Shown here: in pieces, positions 17,072 to 26,200 of the stretch
Layout: the number at the start of each line of letters is the position of its first letter
Position numbering within the stretch: the stretch's first letter is position 1
Assembly: GCA_937910235.1 (NCBI GenBank)
Contig: CALENB010000450.1
Location: 1-53,786, forward strand
Source of the DNA: an uncultured Myxococcales bacterium
Lineage (GTDB): Bacteria; Myxococcota_A; UBA9042
Direction: 5' to 3'
Length of the DNA stretch: 53,786 nucleotides
Program-made: the position numbers and the translations under genes
The notes under the pieces: generated by a model
The model's input: the letters and a program-made list of their open reading frames with translations, nothing else
Told to the model about the DNA's origin: nothing
The model's database searches: none

Positions 17072-19303
17072 TTATTGCGGCAAAGCCGGCAACCCAAGCT
17101 CCGCCCGCAACGAGGCCAAATCGAGCCGGAGCGCCGGCTCCTGCCGCGCCTCCATCGCCTCGACACCCTCAAACAGCGCGACGAGCTGACGCCGCAACCC
17201 CGGGATCTGAGCCGCCTCTCGGGCGCTCTTACCATCCAGCGCCGGCAGCGCCTCGTCCGGCCACCTCCGCAGCCACGTGAGCCGCATCTCGCGCATGGCC
17301 TGCTGCACGTCGGGCGGCACCTCCTGAACCGGCGCCGCCTCGGGTTCATTCGCGTCGCTCATCGGATCTGCCAAGGTCCGGGCGCGGAAACCAATGGACG
17401 CGCCACACTTTCCTTCCACCAACTTGCGCAGCGCGTCCGCCCGAACCACCGAGTTCGTGGTGAGCGTCAGGCCTTTGCCATGCAGCCGCGCGCTGCCAAA
17501 GACGATCTCGTCGAGCGCTGACGTCTGCGCCGCGCGCATGAACACCACCGAATCCGGGTCGTGCTCAGGCGCCTGGGCGCCGGTCAGCGAGCGCAGCGCG
17601 GCGCGGACCTTGGTATGTTGGCCCGGCTCGCACGAAAACGAGTCCTCGACAAAAAGCAGCGGATCTCCGTCTGTGTTGGTGAGCGCGCGCTGCGCCGACG
17701 CGTCGGCGAACGCCGTCTGCGCTGTCGTGATCAGCTGATGCCAATTCAAGAGCAACACAAGCGATGAGAAGTCCACAGCGACCTGCGAACGTGCGCCTGC
17801 GTCGTGGCGCAGCTGCTTGAGGTGGTCGGCGAAGGGCTCTCGATAGCGTCCTTGCAGCGCCGCCGGGTGCGCTCCCACCAGCGCGCTGATGCCCTCGATC
17901 GTGACGACGCGGGCAAATAGCAGCGTATGCAGCTGCATCGTGTGGCTCGCATCTATGTCGACCACAAAACGCTCATCGTCCGTTTGCGTATCGCGCAGCC
18001 ACACGCCGACGCCGGGCCGAGTCGCGCGAACCTGCCACACCGAGGTCACCGCGCGTCGGTTGGCCTCCACCCACCGCTCGACGTCGTCGTCGCCGGAGAG
18101 ACGTCCCATGACGTCAGCGAGGCTGCCATCCTCGTCGTATACCTCATGGGCTAGCCACGGCAGCGCGCACACCCACATCGGCTGGTTTGGGGGCATCAAC
18201 TCATCGCCAAACTCTCGGGCGAGATCCAGGGCGTCCTGCAGCCCTGGCCGACTCTCGCTGGCGTCCTCTACCGAGCCCTCGAGAAACATCTCAATCTCGC
18301 GCAGCTCCCGCATCCGCACCACCATCGCGCGGTCTTTGGCGTCCTCTGGCAGAGGTCTCGCTGGCGAGGGGGCCGCCGGCTCTCTCATGGCGTCCCAACC
18401 TAGCGGATCGAGCGGTCGCAGCTGCACCCCGTTGAACTCAAACGTTTCGTCGCTATCCCACCCCCCAGCCATGGCCGTGACCCACGCGAGAACGGCGTGA
18501 CCGGCCAGCAGCAGCGCGCGGGCGTGATGGTCTTGGGTGAGCGCCTCGGGTTCACGATGCGGCGGGTTGTAGACGAAGATGGGCGGCTCGAGCTTCAGCC
18601 GGCGGGTCCTCGAGTGCGCGTCGACGCGATCGTCGAGCAGCAGCGCCAGGGATTCGACGGAGGCTCCCTGGTGCACCGCTCTACCTGCGTACGTGGTCTC
18701 GAAACCATCGATGGTGCGGTACAGCGCGAGCCCGTAGGTCTCCCCGCCCGAGCCCATGACGACGGCCACGGCCTGTTGCCAGCCCGGCACGGTCAGCGTC
18801 AGCTGTAGCCCCTCCTCCGACGAGGCGGCGCGCCACGGTCGCTGCGCTGTGAACGCAGCCGCGAGCGTGCGTAGATCGCGCTGACTGTCCGGCAGCCCGG
18901 TCGCGCCTCGGCCCAGGTGTTCGGTGAGGCCCTCGACAGCCCGGTCGATGGCGCTCATGTCGCCGTGGTGCTCGACGGTGATCTTCAGGCCTCTCAGGGA
19001 GTCGCCCAACGCAACTGCCTGGGTCGCGTCAAGCAGGCGAATCGCCGCAGGCCGCTGGGCGGAGAGCGGCTTCGGCGGTTTCGATATGGCCTCCACGACG
19101 AGTCGCTCCCAGGTGCCGAGATCGGGTTCGTGATCGGTGGTAGAGATCGCGCGGATCTTGCCGTCGCCCTGTACGCACAGCGCGACGTAGGCGCGGTCTC
19201 CGTTCGCCAGATCGACATGGCCTGGAACCACGGCGAGCTGCCAGGTCGCGCCGCTGCGCTTGAGGCTGTGGAGTTGTTTGCGCAGCGGAAAGGACAGGGC
19301 CAT
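17072..19303 (-). CDS. Unknown 743-aa protein with C-terminal W-x-x-x-x-L-x-G-x-S-x-x-E-A-type motif
   Basis: I chose the ATG at 19303 (M-A-L-S-F-P-L-R-K-Q) because GAGGAG lies six bases upstream. An upstream in-frame ATG at 19471 would add a K/S/P-rich stretch whose third codon positions lack the local GC bias, so that part is probably leader. The body has alternating hydrophobic blocks (E-T-Y-G-L-A-L-Y-R-T-I, A-L-L-L-A-G-H-A-V-L-A-W-V) of the kind seen in DUF6930/DUF7309-type unknown proteins, but I cannot assign it firmly. The last 70 residues contain L-R-R-W-P-D-E-A-L-P-A-L-D-G-K-S-A-R-E-A, a module shared by several SEC-C and toxin-antitoxin-associated proteins. It converges with the PLD-helicase gene and diverges from the PAAR gene. 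Confidence 0.7.
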   Translation of the reverse strand: MALSFPLRKQLHSLKRSGATWQLAVVPGHVDLANGDRAYVALCVQGDGKIRAISTTDHEPDLGTWERLVVEAISKPPKPLSAQRPAAIRLLDATQAVALGDSLRGLKITVEHHGDMSAIDRAVEGLTEHLGRGATGLPDSQRDLRTLAAAFTAQRPWRAASSEEGLQLTLTVPGWQQAVAVVMGSGGETYGLALYRTIDGFETTYAGRAVHQGASVESLALLLDDRVDAHSRTRRLKLEPPIFVYNPPHREPEALTQDHHARALLLAGHAVLAWVTAMAGGWDSDETFEFNGVQLRPLDPLGWDAMREPAAPSPARPLPEDAKDRAMVVRMRELREIEMFLEGSVEDASESRPGLQDALDLAREFGDELMPPNQPMWVCALPWLAHEVYDEDGSLADVMGRLSGDDDVERWVEANRRAVTSVWQVRATRPGVGVWLRDTQTDDERFVVDIDASHTMQLHTLLFARVVTIEGISALVGAHPAALQGRYREPFADHLKQLRHDAGARSQVAVDFSSLVLLLNWHQLITTAQTAFADASAQRALTNTDGDPLLFVEDSFSCEPGQHTKVRAALRSLTGAQAPEHDPDSVVFMRAAQTSALDEIVFGSARLHGKGLTLTTNSVVRADALRKLVEGKCGASIGFRARTLADPMSDANEPEAAPVQEVPPDVQQAMREMRLTWLRRWPDEALPALDGKSAREAAQIPGLRRQLVALFEGVEAMEARQEPALRLDLASLRAELGLPALPQ

Positions 19304-19717
19304 TGGGAGCTCCTCGGGTGGCGCGGCGGCCGGGCACTTGGGCGCTGGACTCTTCCTTTTTGGACCTTGCGCTGCAAGGGAGGCCTGTTGTTTCGGAGAA
19401 TCTTCCGCTTTTTTCTGGATGTGGTCCACGCTCGAAGCCGATGACGCCTCAACCTCACCCAAACCAGCCATACTGGGCGGGAGCCTCACGCACCGAGGCC
19501 ACCTGAACCACGCGCCCGCGCAGCCCAAACACCCACCGGGGACCCCACACCCCACTCGATCCACCGCAACCGCCTGCGCCTGCTTTCCCCCGCACGACCC
19601 GTCAGGTACCGTACAACAATCGCACCCTGCGCCCGCACCGCGCACGCCTGAGACTGCCCCAGATTTCAGTCGATTCACACCCAAACGCCCGCAAAACCAA
19701 CCTCGAAGGAGCCGTCG
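19304..19717. other. 414-bp divergent intergenic stretch
   Basis: This lies between the starts of the unknown 743-aa protein and the PAAR protein and must contain both promoters. It is proline-codon-like and C-rich on the plus strand, with an AT-richer patch around 19660-19690 just before the PAAR gene. I see no convincing palindrome, terminator, small gene or RNA. The minus-strand frame is open through part of it, which is why a longer N-terminus of the 743-aa protein cannot be fully excluded. Confidence 0.6.
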
Positions 19718-20917
19718 ATGGCAGGACCACCCCAAGCCCGACTCGGCGATAAATCCATGGTCCCGGCCGACAGCCACGGCTGCCCGGCCTGTCCACATCC
19801 CTGCATCGGTCCAGCCGTCGGCGGTTCCCCAGACGTCTTCGTCAACGGCCTGCCCGCCGTGCGGGTCGGCGATCCCGGTATCCACGCGGCGTGCTGCGGA
19901 CCCAACACCTGGAAAGCGAAAGCTGGTTCGGCGACCGTCCTCATCAACGGCAAGAAGGCCCACCGCCAAGGCGACTCCGACAAACATTGCGGCGGCACCG
20001 GCCAGATGATCGAGGGCAGCCCCAACGTCTTCACCGGCGGCGGCGGCGGCGGCGGCATCGGCGTCACGTTCTCCACCCCTGTCGGCGACTTCTCGCTCTC
20101 AGCGGACGCGAGCGGCAACATTGACGGCAGCTTCACGACCCAGACCGTCGCCGGCACCAGCGTTACGGTTGGCGCGGAGGGCAACGTCGTTGACGGCACC
20201 GCGTCCGCGAGCGCCGAGGTCGAAGGCGACGTCGTGAGCGCCAGCGTCGAGGCGTCGAGCGACGGCACCGTCAAGGGCAGCGTCGAGGTCTCGAAGGGCG
20301 ACGGCTCGGTGAAGCTCAGCGCCGACAACGAGGGTAACGTCGGCGTCGACGCCAGCTACAAGAAGGCGAAGGTGGGCGTGACCCACAACACCGAGACCGG
20401 CAAGACTGAGGGCAACGTCTCGCTGAAGACGAAGGATGGCACAGAGTTCAAGGCCGGCGGCGACAGCGATGGTGGCTTCAACGCGTCCGTCAGCAACGGC
20501 GCTAATAAGGCCGAAGTCTCGGGCGCCGACGGGGAGTGGCAAGCTAACGCGACCGCCGCCGGGCCAAACGGCTCCGTGACGGCGACGGTGGACAGTGACC
20601 AGAACTGGGGCGTCGCGGCGGCCACGCCAGACGGTATGGGCGGCAGCATCAACGGCGACGGTGACGGCAACGTCGCGGTCAACGCGGACTCCGGCATGGA
20701 GGTCAAGGACCTCGTTGGTGATGTGCCCTTGATCGGCGGCGTAAACGTCGCTGGTGGCGTCCAGATCGCGGGCGAGAAGGGACCGCACGGTAACGACATC
20801 TCCATCCCGGTCGGCCCTGGGATCATTCACCTCAACGACGACGGCCAGGTCTCAGGCGGCGCTGGTGTGGGCGGCGTCAGCGGTGTCGGCACTGCGAACT
20901 TGGGCGACGACGACTGA
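19718..20917 (+). CDS. PAAR-domain tip protein with glycine-rich repetitive tail
   Basis: The ATG at 19718 is preceded by AAGGAG at ideal spacing. The 399-aa product begins with a PAAR module (about 1-105): A-R-L-G-D-K, H-G-C-P-A-C, G-S-P-D-V-F-V-N-G-L-P-A-V-R-V-G-D, then V-L-I-N-G-K-K-A-H-R-Q-G-D and E-G-S-P-N-V-F. PAAR domains cap the spike of type VI secretion systems and contractile injection particles, with His/Cys ligands for a metal. A seven-glycine linker follows, then about 280 residues of short, Asp/Gly/Ser/Val-rich alternating strands (D-G-T-V-K-G-S-V-E-V-S, E-G-N-V-G-V-D-A-S-Y). These look like a beta-solenoid or strand-rich passenger. No spike, sheath or tube gene is nearby, so it is an orphan in this window. 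Confidence 0.88.
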   Translation: MAGPPQARLGDKSMVPADSHGCPACPHPCIGPAVGGSPDVFVNGLPAVRVGDPGIHAACCGPNTWKAKAGSATVLINGKKAHRQGDSDKHCGGTGQMIEGSPNVFTGGGGGGGIGVTFSTPVGDFSLSADASGNIDGSFTTQTVAGTSVTVGAEGNVVDGTASASAEVEGDVVSASVEASSDGTVKGSVEVSKGDGSVKLSADNEGNVGVDASYKKAKVGVTHNTETGKTEGNVSLKTKDGTEFKAGGDSDGGFNASVSNGANKAEVSGADGEWQANATAAGPNGSVTATVDSDQNWGVAAATPDGMGGSINGDGDGNVAVNADSGMEVKDLVGDVPLIGGVNVAGGVQIAGEKGPHGNDISIPVGPGIIHLNDDGQVSGGAGVGGVSGVGTANLGDDD

Positions 20918-20946
20918 GAGGCGAGTGGGTCCGGGCCGCACGATGC

Positions 20947-23265
20947 CTAGCGCGCTTGTGTGTCGGTGTTGGTGGCCATCTCCGACCACAGCAGCTGCCC
21001 CAGCCCTGAGGCCCGTCCGACGCCGCGGCGCAGCGCGTCCGCCAAGACCGCCCGGTCGCCTACCCAATCCACCCGCCACTTCGCGCGCGTAATCCCAGTG
21101 TAGACAAGCTCTCGCGTCAGAATCGGCGAGCCGCTCTCCGCCGGCAGCACCAGCGCGATCCGGTCAAACTGAGAACCTTGGCTCTTGTGCACCGTCATCG
21201 CCAGCGCCGTCTCATGGTCGGGCAATCGCGCCAGACTGACGTAGCGAACCCCAGGGCGCGTCTCCGTCTTCAGCCGGGGATCGGGGAACGCGCACCACAG
21301 CGCTCGCGGGCCTTGCGCGGGCTGATGCATCACCACCAAGCCGATGTCGCCGTTGCGCAGGTTCACCTCGTAGCTGTTGCGCGTCACCATCACCGGCTGG
21401 CCGAGCCAGTGGTTGCCGGATTTCTCAAGTGCCCGCGGCGTCATCGGCGCGCCGTCTGCACCCGTTCGCCCGATCGTTAGGACGTTACGAATCTCCGTCG
21501 CGAGCCACGTGTTCAACCCCGTCACGCCCCGCGGACCTCTGCGATGCGCCGTCAGCACGCGATAGCGGGCCAAGGCGTCGAGCAGCGCTTCGTGCCACAC
21601 CGGGTCGGTCAGGGACCCCGCCGCGCTCCTCGATGGCGCCGCCATGCGATCGCACAACAGCGCGACGTAGCCGGGCTGCGGCTCAGGGTGCGGCTGGCCG
21701 TTGCTGTGCTGCAAGTTGTCCACGGCGGGGTCGATGTAGGGGCCGAGCAGCGCGTGGAGGATCGACGTGCTGAGCGCGTCGGTTATCTTCTCAGGCGGCG
21801 TTTTGCCGGGGGGCCTCTTCTCAGCGGGCGGCTGCAGCAGCGTCAGTGACCGAATCCGCTGCGGTCTACTGACGTCATCCCTCGGATCGGCGTCGATCTT
21901 CGCCCGCCAGGCCGGATTCTCGGGCGAATCGCCACACATCAGCGCGACGGCCGCCTCGACGCGCGCTGGCTCGCGTGACTGCAGATCGTCGGCTACACAG
22001 GCGATCGAGGCGGCCTGTTCGAAGCGAAACGACCGGGTCAAGCGCGCGATGCGTCCGCGCAGTCCGAAGCTGTCAGTGGCGGTGGTGACGAAGACGCCGC
22101 TGACCAAGTCGGCCAGCACCGTGCCGGCGTCGACGCTGGCGAGCTGGTCGCGGTCGCCCAGCAACACCAACCGCTTGCCGTCGGCGATGGCCTCCACGAG
22201 GTGCCGCATCATCTGCAGATCGATCATCGACGCCTCATCGACCACCACAATGTCTGCACCCAAACGATGGCCTTTTCCATGCCGGAAACCTTGTGGTTTA
22301 TGTGGTAACACCCCCAGGAGTTTGTGCAGGGTCCGCGGTTCGAGGCCTTGCAGGGTCTGCCTCGTGTTGGGGCTGAAGTCGGCGAGTCCACCCGCGTCAG
22401 CCATCGCTTCCGCCATGCGCACCGCGGCCTTGCCCGTCGGCGCCGCCAGCTCGATGGCGAGGTCCTTGCCGGCACGTTTGGCCGACTCCAACAGGATCGC
22501 CAGCACGCGCTTGATGCCAAATGTCTTGCCGGTGCCTGGCCCACCTGTGATGACCGTGAGCCGCCCCTCCGCCACGCGCCGCGCCGCGTCCCGGGCTTGG
22601 TCGTCTTGGTCGCCCTGGTCGTAGATCTCCGCCAGTCGTCGGTCCAGCTCCTCGGCGCTGGGCCGCCAGTCCACCGCGCTGTTGGCCATACCGATCAGCA
22701 CATCCGCCAAACGCCGCTGCTCGCGCCACATGCGGCAGGTCATCAACATGCCCTCGGTGCGGGCGTCAGGACCGCCGGTCTCGGTCGTCTGAAACACGAA
22801 GGGCGCCGTCGGTCGGGGCGTCGCGTTGGCCACGGCAGGGTGTCGCCGTACCCGCGCCTGCCACGCCGCCAGATCGCGCGGCAACGCAGCGAGGAGATCG
22901 ATCGGCGCCCCGTCGGCGTCCTTGACCTCGTAGCGGCCACCGCCCAGCCACGCGCGCAGCTGCGTCAACTCCACGCCTTGATGCCCTTGCCGCGGCGCCG
23001 CCAGCGCAAAGGCGAACGCCAAGGCCAGCTCCGGGTCATCGGCGAGCTGAAAACGCTCCGCCGCCGCGTCCAAGATCGCGACGTCGGACGCCTGGAGCAC
23101 GCCCGCCAGCAGAAAGGGCGCGGTCTTGGTCAGGAGCGCCGCTTGGCTCACGCGCACCTGTCGACCGCGATACGCCGGCACGACGTGGGCGAACGGCGGC
23201 GCTGGCACCCGCGTGCGGTCGGTTATTGTCGCTTTTTCACCGGAAACGCTGGTTGAGGTCGTCAT
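20947..23265 (-). CDS. recD: RecD, exonuclease V alpha subunit (5'-3' helicase)
   Basis: The start is the ATG at 23265, with AAGGAG upstream and one-base TGATG overlap with recB; the frame extends 30 codons further inside recB. The 772-aa product has an N-terminal RecD domain, Walker A G-G-P-G-T-G-K-T (residues 241-248), Walker B V-V-V-D-E-A-S-M-I, and a C-terminal UvrD-like module ending in A-M-T-V-H-K-S-Q-G-S-Q-F-D. This is the classic SF1B arrangement of the fast 5'-3' motor in RecBCD. It is longer than the E. coli protein. Last gene of the sbcD-like, sbcC-like, recC, recB, recD operon. Confidence 0.95.
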   Translation of the reverse strand: MTTSTSVSGEKATITDRTRVPAPPFAHVVPAYRGRQVRVSQAALLTKTAPFLLAGVLQASDVAILDAAAERFQLADDPELALAFAFALAAPRQGHQGVELTQLRAWLGGGRYEVKDADGAPIDLLAALPRDLAAWQARVRRHPAVANATPRPTAPFVFQTTETGGPDARTEGMLMTCRMWREQRRLADVLIGMANSAVDWRPSAEELDRRLAEIYDQGDQDDQARDAARRVAEGRLTVITGGPGTGKTFGIKRVLAILLESAKRAGKDLAIELAAPTGKAAVRMAEAMADAGGLADFSPNTRQTLQGLEPRTLHKLLGVLPHKPQGFRHGKGHRLGADIVVVDEASMIDLQMMRHLVEAIADGKRLVLLGDRDQLASVDAGTVLADLVSGVFVTTATDSFGLRGRIARLTRSFRFEQAASIACVADDLQSREPARVEAAVALMCGDSPENPAWRAKIDADPRDDVSRPQRIRSLTLLQPPAEKRPPGKTPPEKITDALSTSILHALLGPYIDPAVDNLQHSNGQPHPEPQPGYVALLCDRMAAPSRSAAGSLTDPVWHEALLDALARYRVLTAHRRGPRGVTGLNTWLATEIRNVLTIGRTGADGAPMTPRALEKSGNHWLGQPVMVTRNSYEVNLRNGDIGLVVMHQPAQGPRALWCAFPDPRLKTETRPGVRYVSLARLPDHETALAMTVHKSQGSQFDRIALVLPAESGSPILTRELVYTGITRAKWRVDWVGDRAVLADALRRGVGRASGLGQLLWSEMATNTDTQAR

Positions 23266-26200
23266 CACGCCGCTCCTTCTGTCTGCGTCGCCCGCGCGCG
23301 GCGGCGGTACAAGTCCGGGTCCAACGCGCGGTCGAACGCTTGGATCACCTGCCACGGCCAGCGATCGGCGTAGACGCCGCGCACATCCGCTAGGTCATTC
23401 GAGGTCGGATCACTTGCGTTCACATCACCTGAGTTCAGGGCGCTAGGAAAAGGCCCGGCCATGCCGCGAACAAACAGGTAGAGGTGGCCGCCGACACGGG
23501 CGTTGTAGCTGGCCTCGCTGTTGACGTCGTAGCCCGCTAGCCGTTCGCCGAGAAAGCGATGCAGCGCCAGGGTGTAGATGAGCGACTGCAGGTGGTAGTT
23601 GCTGTGCGCCATGGCCGTCGCTAACCAGGGCCGCGTGTAGTGCTCGCGCCGCATCTCGCGGTCGCCGGGTGAGGTGATCTTGTTGGTCTTGTAGTCGGCG
23701 ATGAAGTAGCGCTCCTCGCCGTCACTGCACACCGCGCGAAAGGTCAGGTCGATGAAACCAGTCAGCAGCCCCGCGATACGGGGCAAGACCGTGCTGCGCC
23801 GCGGTTCCGCACGCCGCCTGTTGCCGCTCGCTGGAACCGCGTCACGTACCCAGGCTGCGTGGTCAGCTTCGCTCGCCTCGACGCGGGCCAAGACGGCGTC
23901 GAGCCAGTCGGCGCCGTCCCATGCGTCACTGGCGGGGCCACCTGTGGCGCGGAGCTCAAACACCTGCCTCAGCGCGTCAGCGTCGAGTCGTGGCCCCGCG
24001 TGGCCGTCAGCCTCGGGTCGCCAGTCGTCGCCGCCCATCATGGACAGATCGAAGGCCAGCTCGTCGATGCGGTCCTTGTCTTGCAGCTGCTCAAGGCAAT
24101 AGCCGGCCGCCAACGCCACGTGGCCGCCGAGGCCGGGCACGGACAGCGGCGTACGCAAGATCTGCGGCAGCGCCGCCACAAAGAGCTCGTGGTCCACGGC
24201 GCGGCGATGACCATGCTGCGCGCCGAGCTCGGTCGCCAACGCCAGCGCTCCCTGCCGCTGCGATTCACCCGGTCTCGCACGCCGGACGTAGGGGCAATTG
24301 CCCGCCATCAGAGACCGCTCCGTCGCGTCGGACAGCTGCGGTTGCAGCGCCGTCGGGGTCACTTCGACCGGCGATCCGGCCGCGTCTCTGGGCTGGAAGT
24401 CGAGGTTCTCCAGCACCGCGTGAGCCCACGTACCCACCTGTTTGCCGCCCCACATCGTCGCCAGCGGCAGCGGCGGCAACGCCGCGACGGTCACGGTCGA
24501 GGCCGCCTCGCGCGGCCACATCAGCTGGTCCGGCTCGCCACCGCTAGGAGCTCCCGCGTCCGAGCGCCCGTCTGCCTGCGATTCGTCGGCGCCGCCTGCG
24601 ATGGCTTCGTCTGTAATCTCTGGACGTTCTTTGGGCTCGTCAGTGTCCAAATCGATCGCGCCGAAGCTCCCCAACATCGACGAGAAGCTCGCCCGCTGCC
24701 ACGCGCCTTGGAGTCGATCGCGGCCGTCGTACGGGACGGGCTGTAGGGTCGCCACCGCCTCGGAGTTCGACGCGACCTTCGCGCCGCGGTCGACCGGTCG
24801 GCTGTCGTAGCGCCAGCCGATGCCGTCGCCGCCGTTGAAGTAGGTGTTGAGGTGTGACGCGGCCTGCGCGTTGGCGTCGTCGCGCTGTTCGCCCGGTTTC
24901 TTCGCCAAATCGCCACAGAGCGTCGACACATCCGCATACGGCAGCCCCGTCGACCCAGAGTCGCGCAGCAGCAACGCGTTGATCGGCGCCTTTGCGAAGG
25001 ACTGGCCGACCGGACCAGCCCAGACGACGCAATGATGCTCGGCGCGCGTGAGCTCCACGTAGAACTTTCGGAGGCGCTCTTCGGCGTCCTCCACGGCGTC
25101 GCGCGATTTCGCGGCGCCGCGTTCAGGCGACTTGTCGCGATGCAGGTCCATGACGGCATGGTCGCCGGCGTTCGTCCCCGACGATGGCGCGTCGTCGTCG
25201 GCATCAGCCGCCGTGGGCAGCGGGTGGTAGACGATCGGCGCATACGCGTACGAGCCGCCGCTCACGCTCCAGGCGAAGGGCAACATCACGATGGGATACT
25301 GCAAGCCCTTCGCAGAATACGTCGTCACGATCTGCACCGACTTGGCGTCGCTCTCGAGCCGCTGGCTGGTCGGATTACGGCCCGATCTTTCAGCGGTCGC
25401 GCGCTGTTTTCGGACCCAGTCCGCCAGGCCAGCGGGACCGAAGTGATGCTGCTGTTCGGCGACGTGGCAGAGCTCATAGAGGTGCCTGAAGTCCGTCGCC
25501 AATCGCTCGCCGTCTTCATAGCCGAGCAACCGCTCGACGACGCGATGGTCGCGGCCAATACGCTGCAAAACGCCAGCAAAACGCTGCTTACTCCAGCCGC
25601 CAGCCCACATCTCGACCTGCTGTCGCCAGCGATCCCAGCGCAGCTCCGCCTGCCTGTCGGTCGACGGCTGGACGGTCCACTGCACCGCTGCCTCGGTCTC
25701 CACACCTGGCGCGTCAGCGCTGAGATTCGTCCTGCGATCACCCAGCCCACCGCCGTCCGCCTCCTCCAGCGCTTGGGCCAGCTGCTGCAACGTAAAGCCG
25801 ATGAGCGGACTCACCGCCAGGGCTCGCGAATACCCCTCATAATTCGGCTGCGCCAGGGCGTCGAGCAGCTGCAGCAGCCAACCAGCGACCGGGCTCTGAA
25901 ACACGGAGCCTTGGCCGGCCGTCACCGCCATGACGCCTAGCTTGGCCAGCGCTAACTTCACCAGCCGACCATCCCTGTGTTTGTGCACCAGGACGGCGAT
26001 ATCGCCCGGCCTGACCAGCCGCGAGGCTGTCCCCGGATCGGCGGCCTTGTCGTCGGTCGTCGCCCCGAGCCTCACGCCGGACGTCAACAACCCGGTGATC
26101 TCCCGAGCACAGCACTCCGCGGCCACGAGCAGCCCTTCGTCCTTCGTAGTGATCCGGACCCGCTGCCCACTGCGCTCCGGGTCAGGGCCGCCGTCGAGCC

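Noticed and set aside
19304-19471. An N-terminal extension of the 743-aa protein from the ATG at 19471
   Set aside because: The extra codons lack the GC-rich third positions of the gene, and GAGGAG precedes the ATG at 19303; I kept the shorter form, though the longer one cannot be excluded.
8236-20917. A complete contractile injection or type VI secretion locus
   Set aside because: Only an AAA+ ATPase, a PAAR protein and candidate cargo are present; sheath, tube, baseplate and VgrG genes are absent.
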